Shown here one piece after another: positions 55,261 to 62,397 of a stretch of DNA of 62,397 bases. A program made the position numbers and the translations under genes. The notes under the pieces are model-generated. The model had not been told where the DNA came from. It did not search any database and was given only the letters and a program-made list of their open reading frames with translations. Location of the stretch: contig NZ_JAOWCB010000033.1 in assembly GCF_026420845.1 (NCBI RefSeq), forward strand, positions 1 through 62,397. The letters run 5' to 3'. The stretch comes from Streptomyces sp. PR69 (GTDB taxonomy: Bacteria > Actinomycetota > Actinomycetes > Streptomycetales > Streptomycetaceae). Numbering within the stretch: position 1 is the first letter of the stretch; every line of letters begins with the position of its first letter.

Positions 55261-56058
55261 TTAGACGGGGGTGACGTACGCCCCCGAAATCCCGCCGTCG
55301 ACCAGGAAGTCGGCCGCGTTGACGAACGACGAGTCGTCGCTGGCGAGGAAGGCGACGGCGGCCGCGATCTCCTCGGCCTCGGCGAACCGGCCCGCGGGGA
55401 TGTGCACCAGCCGGCGGGCCGCGCGCTCCGGGTCCTTGGCGAAGAGCTCCTGGAGCAGCGGGGTGTTGACCGGTCCGGGGCACAGGGCGTTGACCCGGAT
55501 GCCGTCGCGGGCGAACTGCACGCCCAGCTCGCGGGACATGGCGAGCACGCCGCCCTTGGAAGCGGTGTAGGAGATCTGCGAGGTCGCCGCGCCCATCACG
55601 GCCACGAACGACGCCGTGTTGATGATGGAGCCCCTGCCCTGCCGTCGCATATAGGGGATGGCGGCCTTGCAGCAGAGATAGACGGAGGTGAGGTTGACCT
55701 CCTGGACGCGCTTCCACGCCTCCAGGCCGGTCTCAAGGATGGAGTCGTCGTCGGGGGGCGAGATGCCCGCGTTGTTGAAGGCGACGTCGACGCTGCCGTA
55801 GGTGTCGTACGCGGTGCGGAACAGGGCCTCGACCTGTTCGGCGTCGGTGACGTCGACGCGTACATATGTGCCGCCGACCTCCTCGGCGGCCGCCTTGCCC
55901 GCCGTCTCGTCGATGTCGGCGCAGACGACGTTCGCGCCCTCGGAGGCGAGCCGGCGGGCCGCCGCGAGGCCGATGCCGCTGCCGGCGCCGGTGATGACCG
56001 CGGTGCGGCCGATGAGACGGCGGCAGATGTTCTCGGTCGTGGACGTGGTGTCGCGCAT
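55261..56058 (-). CDS. SDR-family oxidoreductase
   Basis: A 265-residue NAD(P)-dependent classical SDR: GAGSGIGLAAARRLASEG for the cofactor, NNAG, then catalytic Ser and YTASKGG (Tyr-Lys), and the PGPVNTPL loop. The acidic residue after beta-2 (CADIDE) favours NAD(H). By context it would oxidise the alcohol of a gamma-glutamylated amino-alcohol such as gamma-glutamylethanolamide. It sits 7 bp after the ALDH gene. Start ATG 56056-56058. Confidence 0.88.
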   Translation of the reverse strand: MRDTTSTTENICRRLIGRTAVITGAGSGIGLAAARRLASEGANVVCADIDETAGKAAAEEVGGTYVRVDVTDAEQVEALFRTAYDTYGSVDVAFNNAGISPPDDDSILETGLEAWKRVQEVNLTSVYLCCKAAIPYMRRQGRGSIINTASFVAVMGAATSQISYTASKGGVLAMSRELGVQFARDGIRVNALCPGPVNTPLLQELFAKDPERAARRLVHIPAGRFAEAEEIAAAVAFLASDDSSFVNAADFLVDGGISGAYVTPV

Positions 56059-56064
56059 GGGTGC

Positions 56065-57492
56065 TCAGGCCTCCGTGCTGATGAAGACGTTCTTGGTTTC
56101 GGTGAAGGCGGTCAGGGCGTCGGGGCCCAGCTCCCGGCCGAGGCCGGACTGCTTGTAGCCGCCGAACGGGGTCCAGTAGCGGACGCTGGAGTGGGAGTTG
56201 ACGGAGAGGTTGCCGGCGGCGACGGCGCGGGAGACGCGGATCGCGCGGCCGACGTCCCTGGTCCAGATGGAGCCGGAGAGCCCGTATTCGGTGGCGTTGG
56301 CCAAGCGGATCGCGTCGGCCTCGTCATCGAAGGGGAGGACGACGGCCACCGGGCCGAAGACCTCGTCGACGGCGCAGGGGGCGTCGGGCGCGAGCCCGGT
56401 GAGGACGGTGGGCGGGAACCAGAAGCCGGGTCCCTCGGGGGCGCTGCCGCGCAGGGCGGGTGTGTCCTCGGGGACATACGAACGCACCCGTTCCAGCTGG
56501 GTCTTGGAGATCAGCGGGCCCATCTGGGTCTTCTCGTCCGCCGGGTCGCCGACGACGACGGACTCGATCGCGGGGGCGAGGAGTTCGAGGAAGCGGTCGT
56601 GGACGGAGCGCTCGACGAGGATGCGGGTGCGGGCGCAGCAGTCCTGGCCGGAGTTGTCCAGGAAGGACATGGGGGCGGCGGCGACGGCGGCGTCCAGATC
56701 GGCGTCGGCGAAGACGATGTTGGGGCTCTTGCCGCCGAGTTCCAGGGTGACGCGCTTCACACGCTCGGCGCACAGCGACATGATCTGCTTGCCGATGCGT
56801 GTGGAGCCGGTGAACACGATCTTGGCGATGTCGCGATGGCGTACGAGGGCGTCGCCCGCGAGGCCGCCGCGGCCGGGCAGCACCTGGAACAGCCCTTCGG
56901 GCAGCCCGGCTTCGAGGGCCAGTTCGGCGAGCCGGAGCGCGGTGAGCGGGGTGGTCTCGGCGGGTTTGAGGATGACGGCGTTTCCGGCGGCGAGGGCCGG
57001 GGCCGTGCCCCATGCGGCGATCGGCATGGGGAAGTTCCAGGGCGCGATGACGCCGATGACGCCGAGGGGTTCGAGGAGGGTGACGTCCAGGCCACCGGGG
57101 ACGGGGATCTGGCGGCCGGCGAGCCGCTCCACTCCCCCGGCCGCGTAGTCGAGCAGATCGCGGACGTTGCCGGCTTCCCAGCGGGCGTTTCCGATGGTGT
57201 GCCCGGCCTCGCGGACCTCCAGGCGGGCGAGCTCCTCCACATGGCCGTCGACGGCTGCGGCGAAACGGCGCAGCAGCCGTGCCCGGTCGGCGGGCGCGGC
57301 GGCGGCCCAGGCGCGCTGGGCGCGTACGGCGTCGGCGACGGCGCGGTCGACGTCCGCCGCCGTGGCGCCGGGGACGGTGGCGACGACCTCCTCGGTGGCG
57401 GGGTTGAGGACGTCCAGTGTGTACGGTTCGTGCGGGGGCGTCCGGTGCTGCGGGGACTGCGGGTGCTGCGGATACGACACGTAGTTCCTCAC
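56065..57492 (-). CDS. NAD(P)-dependent aldehyde dehydrogenase
   Basis: A 475-residue ALDH: APWNFPMPIAAWGTAPALAA with the conserved Asn, GSTRIG, catalytic Glu in ELGGKSPNIV, and the nucleophile in SGQDCCARTRIL. By context it would oxidise a gamma-glutamyl aldehyde to the acid. The GTG start shares GTGA with the stop of the glutamine-synthetase-like gene, indicating coupled translation. Confidence 0.93.
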   Translation of the reverse strand: MRNYVSYPQHPQSPQHRTPPHEPYTLDVLNPATEEVVATVPGATAADVDRAVADAVRAQRAWAAAAPADRARLLRRFAAAVDGHVEELARLEVREAGHTIGNARWEAGNVRDLLDYAAGGVERLAGRQIPVPGGLDVTLLEPLGVIGVIAPWNFPMPIAAWGTAPALAAGNAVILKPAETTPLTALRLAELALEAGLPEGLFQVLPGRGGLAGDALVRHRDIAKIVFTGSTRIGKQIMSLCAERVKRVTLELGGKSPNIVFADADLDAAVAAAPMSFLDNSGQDCCARTRILVERSVHDRFLELLAPAIESVVVGDPADEKTQMGPLISKTQLERVRSYVPEDTPALRGSAPEGPGFWFPPTVLTGLAPDAPCAVDEVFGPVAVVLPFDDEADAIRLANATEYGLSGSIWTRDVGRAIRVSRAVAAGNLSVNSHSSVRYWTPFGGYKQSGLGRELGPDALTAFTETKNVFISTEA

Positions 57493-58859
57493 ATGCGTTC
57501 GAAGGAGCGGCGAAGCTCCCAGTCGGTCACCGCGGCGTCAAAGGCCGCCAACTCGACCCGCGCCATGTTGCGGTAGTGGGCGACGACCTCGTCGCCGAAG
57601 GCCGCCTTGGCGATGGGGCTGGTCTCCCACAGTTCGGCGGCTTCGCGCAGGGTGGCGGGGACATGGGCGTAGTCGCCGGTGTAGGCGTTGCCGGGGCAGG
57701 CGTCGGGCAGTTCGAGCTGCTGCTCGATGCCGTGCAGCCCGGCGGCGACGAGTGCGGCGACGGCCAGATGCGGGTTGACGTCCCCTCCGGGGAGGCGGTT
57801 CTCGAATCTCATCGAGCGGCCGTGGCCGACGACTCTGAGCGCACAGGTGCGGTTGTCGTAGCCCCAGGCGACGGCGGTGGGAGCGAAGGAGCCGGGCTGG
57901 AACCGCTTGTACGAATTGATGTTCGGGGCGTAGAGAAGGGAGAAGTCGCGCAGGGCGGCCAGCTGCCCGGCGAGGAAGTGCCGCATGACGGGCGACATGC
58001 CGCCGGGACCGTCCCCGGCCATGACATTGCGCCCCGGTTCGGCCAGGGACTGGAGCGAGAGGTGGATATGACAGGAGTTGCCCTCGCGCTCGTTGTACTT
58101 GGCCATGAAGGTGAGCGAGCAGCCCTCCTGGGCGGCGATCTCCTTGGCGCCGGTTTTGTAGACGGCGTGCTGATCGCAGGTGACCAGGGCTTCGTCGTAT
58201 TTGAAGGCGATCTCGTGCTGTCCGGGGTTGCACTCGCCCTTGGCGGACTCCACGGTGAGCCCGGCGGCTGCCATCTCGTTGCGGATGCGGCGCAGCAGGG
58301 GCTCGATCCGGCCGGTGCCGAGGACGGAGTAGTCGATGTTGTACTGGTTCGCGGGGGTGAGCCTCTGATAGCCGCGGTCCCAGGCCTGCTCATAGGTGTC
58401 CCTGAAGACGATGAACTCCAGCTCGGTGCCGACGTGCGCGGTATAGCCGTGCTCTGCCAGACGCTCGAGCTGGCGGCGCAGGATCTGGCGGGGCGCTGCG
58501 GCGACGGGCGCGCCGTCGCTCCAGGCGAGGTCGGCGACGAGCAGCGCGGTGCCCTCGTTCCAGGGGACGCGGCGCAGGGTCGCCAGGTCGGGGTGCATGG
58601 CGAAGTCGCCGTAACCCCTGTCCCAGGAGGACATCTCATAGCCGTCGACGGTGTTCATCTCCGCGTCGACGGCGAGGAGGTAGTTGCAGCCTTCGGTGCC
58701 ATGCTGCAGGACCTCGTCGAGGAAGAAGGGCGCGGCGAACCGCTTGCCCTGGAGCCGCCCCTGCATGTCGGGGAAGGCCAGGACGACTGTGTCGATCTCA
58801 CCGCTCGCGACGAGGGCGCGCAGCTCCTCCACGGAGAGCGGGGGTTTGCGGTCTGCCAC
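57489..58859 (-). CDS. glnA4: Glutamine-synthetase-like gamma-glutamyl amine ligase (GlnA4 type)
   Basis: A 456-residue GS-I-fold ligase. ATP and metal sites are present (GTELEFIVFRDTYEQAW, ESAKGECNPGQHEIAFKYDE, NSCHIHLSL, RFENRLPGGDVNPHLAVAAL). The glutamine-synthetase loop is altered and no adenylylation Tyr region was recognised, as in gamma-glutamylpolyamine/ethanolamide synthetases. In S. coelicolor the GlnA4 protein has been reported to make gamma-glutamylethanolamide; the similar neighbourhood here supports that, though polyamines remain possible. First gene of the operon; divergent from the FadR-type regulator. Confidence 0.85.
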   Translation of the reverse strand: MADRKPPLSVEELRALVASGEIDTVVLAFPDMQGRLQGKRFAAPFFLDEVLQHGTEGCNYLLAVDAEMNTVDGYEMSSWDRGYGDFAMHPDLATLRRVPWNEGTALLVADLAWSDGAPVAAAPRQILRRQLERLAEHGYTAHVGTELEFIVFRDTYEQAWDRGYQRLTPANQYNIDYSVLGTGRIEPLLRRIRNEMAAAGLTVESAKGECNPGQHEIAFKYDEALVTCDQHAVYKTGAKEIAAQEGCSLTFMAKYNEREGNSCHIHLSLQSLAEPGRNVMAGDGPGGMSPVMRHFLAGQLAALRDFSLLYAPNINSYKRFQPGSFAPTAVAWGYDNRTCALRVVGHGRSMRFENRLPGGDVNPHLAVAALVAAGLHGIEQQLELPDACPGNAYTGDYAHVPATLREAAELWETSPIAKAAFGDEVVAHYRNMARVELAAFDAAVTDWELRRSFERM

Positions 58860-58894
58860 GGATTACGCCTCCTTGGGTCAGCCGGAAGCCATAA

Positions 58895-58914
58895 GGTATT
58901 GCTGAAGACCATTG
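58895..58914. promoter_or_regulatory. Candidate operator AAGGT-N10-ACCATTG between regulator and ligase genes
   Basis: GGT (58895-58897), ten bases, ACCATTG (58908-58914). The same pattern with the same spacing lies before the permease (59802-59821). The site sits 23 bp before the regulator's GTG and 36 bp before the ligase start, so it can govern both. Confidence 0.6.
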
Positions 58915-58936
58915 CTTGGGAAGGGGAAACCGCAAG

Positions 58937-59680
58937 GTGGCGAAGAAGTCCGTGCCGGAGGACGCGCTGACCCCGGTGCTGCGGCCGGTCCGCGCGGGAA
59001 ACGGCTTCGAGGAGGCGCTGGAGCAGATCCTGCAGCTGCTGCGCCTGGGACTGGTCCCGGCGGGCGGGCGGCTCCCGGCGGAGCGGGAGCTGGCCGAGCG
59101 GATGGGCATCAGCCGGGTCACACTGCGCGAGGTGCTGAAGGTGCTCGGCGAGCAGGGCCTGGTGGAGAGCCGGCGGGGCAGGTACGGGGGCACGTTCGTG
59201 CTGCCGCGCCCCGATCCCGGCGGCGGCGGCAGCCCCGTCGAGGAACAGCTCCGGCGGCGGCTGGCGGCGGTGAACGTGGAGGACACCCTGCGGTTCCGGG
59301 AGGTGCTGGAGGTGGGCGCGGCGGGGCTGTGCGCGGCGCACGGGCTGACCGACGAGGCCGCGGACCGGCTGGGGGCGGCGCTGGCGGCCACGCAGGACGC
59401 GCCGCTGACGGAGTACCGGCGGCTGGACACGCTGCTGCATCTGACGCTCGCGGAGCTGTCCGGGTCGGCGTCGCTGACCGCGCAGTACGCGGCGGTCCGG
59501 GCGCGGGTGAACGATCTGCTGGACTGCATCCCGCTGCTGGTGCGGAACCTGGAGCACTCGCAGCAGCAGCATGCGGCCCTGGTGGAGGCGGTGCTGGAGC
59601 AGGACGCGGACGGGGCGCGCGAGGTGATGCGCGAGCACTGCGAGGGCACGGCTGCGCTGCTGCGGGGCTTCCTCGCGTAG
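58937..59680 (+). CDS. FadR-type GntR regulator (EpuRII-like)
   Basis: A 247-residue regulator with an N-terminal GntR HTH (about 15-80; GGRLPAERELAERMGISRVT) and a C-terminal all-helical FCD domain (about 105-240) with the metal-binding pattern D...H...H (YRRLDTLLHLTLAELSG; HSQQQHAALVEAVLEQD). Its place between the ligase and permease genes suggests it controls both. The homologous S. coelicolor protein has been linked to ethanolamine/polyamine control. GTG 58937 is chosen as start (AAGGGG upstream); a TTG at 58916 is possible. Confidence 0.88.
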   Translation: MAKKSVPEDALTPVLRPVRAGNGFEEALEQILQLLRLGLVPAGGRLPAERELAERMGISRVTLREVLKVLGEQGLVESRRGRYGGTFVLPRPDPGGGGSPVEEQLRRRLAAVNVEDTLRFREVLEVGAAGLCAAHGLTDEAADRLGAALAATQDAPLTEYRRLDTLLHLTLAELSGSASLTAQYAAVRARVNDLLDCIPLLVRNLEHSQQQHAALVEAVLEQDADGAREVMREHCEGTAALLRGFLA

Positions 59681-59699
59681 CCCGCCGGCCCTTTTGCGT

Positions 59700-59718
59700 G
59701 CGGGGGCTTCGCCCCCGC
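59700..59718. terminator. Hairpin after the FadR gene
   Basis: GCGGGGGC-TTC-GCCCCCGC, 8-bp perfect stem, 20 bp after the stop, preceded by a T-run. It resembles hairpins of family R. Confidence 0.7.
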
Positions 59719-59801
59719 GCCGGTCACCGGTATCCACAGCCGCCGATACGTAACGTCAGGTTTACGCACAGGGCTTGCGCCGCAGCCCCGCGGACCGCAA
59801 T

Positions 59802-59821
59802 GGTGTCGACCCAAACCATTG
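59802..59821. promoter_or_regulatory. Candidate operator AATGGT-N10-ACCATTG before the permease
   Basis: GGT (59802-59804), ten bases, ACCATTG (59815-59821). With flanks it is a perfect 7-bp inverted repeat CAATGGT / ACCATTG. It lies about 20 bp before the ATG of the permease, overlapping its leader. Confidence 0.65.
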
Positions 59822-59842
59822 GACCTCTGCCAGGAGCGACTC

Positions 59843-61312
<1,470 letters not shown>

Positions 61313-61349
61313 ACACAAGTGAACGCACGTGAAGGACGGAGCCGTCACC

Positions 61350-62045
61350 GTGTCCAAGCCGCTCATCGGGATCAGCACCTATCTCGAGACATCCGCCCGG
61401 TGGGGTGTGTGGGATCTCCCCGCCGCCCTGCTGCCCGCCGGATACCCCCGGCTGGTGCAGGCGGCGGGCGGCCTCGCCGCGATGGTCCCGCCGGACGACC
61501 CGGCCCTGGCCGAGGCCGCCGTCGCCCGGCTCGACGGCGTGGTGATCGCGGGCGGCCCTGACGTCGAGCCCGTACGGTACGGGGCCGAGCCCCACCCCCG
61601 TACGGGCCCGCCCGCCCGGGAGCGGGACGCCTGGGAGCTCGCCCTGATCCGCGCGGCGCTGGCGTCCGGCACTCCCCTGCTGGGCATCTGCCGGGGCATG
61701 CAGCTGCTGAACGTCGCCCTCGGCGGGACGCTGGTGCAGCATCTCGACGGCCATCTCGGCGCGACGGGCGTGTTCGGCGAACACACCGTCAAGCCCGTGC
61801 CGGGCACGCGGTACGCCTCGATCGTGCCGGAGGACTCCGCGGTCCCGACCTACCACCACCAGTCAGTGGACCGCGTGGGCGACGGCCTCATCCCCGCCGC
61901 CTACGCCGAGGACGGCACGATCGAGGCGCTCGAACCCTCCGGGGAGGGGTGCGGGTGGGGGTGGGTGCTGGGCGTGCAGTGGCACCCGGAGATGGGGCAG
62001 GACGTGCGGGTGATGCGGGCGCTGGTGGAGGCGGCGGGGCACTGA
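61350..62045 (+). CDS. Class-I amidotransferase-like gamma-glutamyl hydrolase (PuuD type)
   Basis: A 231-residue peptidase C26 enzyme: GVVIAGGPDVEPVRYG (oxyanion), catalytic Cys in GICRGMQLLNV (about residue 114), and His-Glu in GVQWHPEM. It would cut gamma-glutamyl-glycine or gamma-glutamyl-GABA to glutamate and the acid, closing the pathway. Start GTG 61350 (VSKPLIGISTYLE) with GGAG 8 bases upstream; GTG 61329 would add seven residues. It follows the permease by 37 bp and is probably cotranscribed. Confidence 0.9.
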   Translation: MSKPLIGISTYLETSARWGVWDLPAALLPAGYPRLVQAAGGLAAMVPPDDPALAEAAVARLDGVVIAGGPDVEPVRYGAEPHPRTGPPARERDAWELALIRAALASGTPLLGICRGMQLLNVALGGTLVQHLDGHLGATGVFGEHTVKPVPGTRYASIVPEDSAVPTYHHQSVDRVGDGLIPAAYAEDGTIEALEPSGEGCGWGWVLGVQWHPEMGQDVRVMRALVEAAGH

Positions 62046-62397
62046 CGCGGCGGGTCTTCCCCCTCCCCGGCCCCTTCCCGCAACTGGGGCTCCGCCCCCC
62101 GGACCCCGTTTTCCGGGGGCTCCGTCCCCGGACCCCCGCTCCTCAAACTCCCCCAGCTACCGCTGGGAGGTGCCCCCACGGGGCTGAAATGTGCAGCCCC
62201 TTGCGCCTCAATCTCCCCCAGCTGCCTCCCCCAGACTCCGTCCGGGGGCGCCCCCACGGAGGTACCCCCACGGGGCTGGGATTTGGCGCAGCCAAATTAA
62301 GCCCGTCCGGCGATTGAGGACACGGCCGAAGGCCGTACGGGGTCTGGGGGCTTGCCCCCAGTTGCGGGAAGTGGGGGTCCCCCCACGCCCCCGGGGC
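62046..62397. repeat. Family R composite repeat, runs to window end
   Basis: Contains CTCCGTCCCCGGACCCCCGC, CCCCCAGACTCCGTCCGGGG (about 62230), ATTTGGCGCAGCCAAATTAA (perfect 7-bp arms with 3-base loop, about 62281), TGGGGGCTTGCCCCCA (about 62345) and several CCCCCAGCTACC-type blocks. Its last about 130 bases are the reverse complement of parts of the 53.9-kb copy. Confidence 0.8.

Noticed and set aside
54157..57576. Long plus-strand open frame opposite the DUF2510, SDR and ALDH genes
   Set aside because: Antisense shadow; the minus-strand genes have intact catalytic motifs.

Overview
The window is chromosomal DNA of a Streptomyces-type actinomycete. The evidence is very high GC with a near-saturated G/C third codon position, GTG and TTG starts, dense operons joined by 4-base ATGA/GTGA overlaps, Tat-dependent exported proteins, a MocR regulator, a type VII-associated mycosin, and a fused BluB-CobT protein. 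From memory, gene order resembles a conserved stretch of the Streptomyces core chromosome. No IS element, prophage, CRISPR array, tRNA or rRNA gene was recognised.

Layout. 1-3.9 kb: the N-terminal half of an APH-type kinase, a small membrane protein, a Ser/Thr protein kinase and a TrmH-type RNA methyltransferase. 3.9-10.8 kb: corrinoid genes on the minus strand (fused siroheme synthase/uroporphyrinogen methyltransferase, bluB-cobT fusion, cobL), with tandem repeats between cobT and cobA. 10.9-14.8 kb: a GNAT protein and metN-metI-metQ, preceded by a Cys/Met-rich short ORF and a strong hairpin. 15-21.5 kb: membrane proteins, GNAT, a sigma-like factor, an exported GDPD, an acyltransferase and a TetR/MFS pair. 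21.6-30.5 kb: a full arginine cluster transcribed leftward (argC-J-B-D-R, then argG and argH), interrupted only by an L,D-transpeptidase on the other strand. 30.5-40 kb: a histidine-phosphatase-like pseudoenzyme, a MocR/EamA divergent pair, DUF1918, a GHL10 protein, 3-hydroxybutyryl-CoA dehydrogenase, a small coiled-coil/TM protein, NUDIX, a TPR regulator and a SpoIIE phosphatase. 40-48 kb: the translation block pheS-pheT, a sensor kinase, a SpoU methyltransferase and infC-rpmI-rplT. 48-54 kb: DUF1844, SseB, mycosin with its partner membrane protein, and a PLP-fold amino-acid deaminase/aldolase. 54-62 kb: a gene set fitting gamma-glutamylated amine (probably ethanolamine) use: glutamine-synthetase-like ligase, aldehyde dehydrogenase, SDR, a coupled DUF2510 membrane protein, a FadR-type regulator, an APC permease and a class-I amidotransferase hydrolase.

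How the parts work together. The arg genes give glutamate-to-arginine synthesis under ArgR; two good sigma-70 promoters upstream of argC and argG carry ARG-box-like sequence. In the last block, a shared operator pattern (GGT-N10-ACCATTG) lies both between the ligase and the regulator and in front of the permease, which suggests one regulator controls uptake and breakdown. Many gene ends, above all between convergent genes, carry a related set of GC-rich hairpin repeats that probably act as two-way terminators.

Most of the window is conserved core genome. The least explained elements are the Cys/Met leader before metNIQ, the GGT-N10-ACCATTG operator pair, the 15-bp minisatellite in the mycosin, the overlapping divergent start codons at 32638-32641, and the dispersed repeat family.
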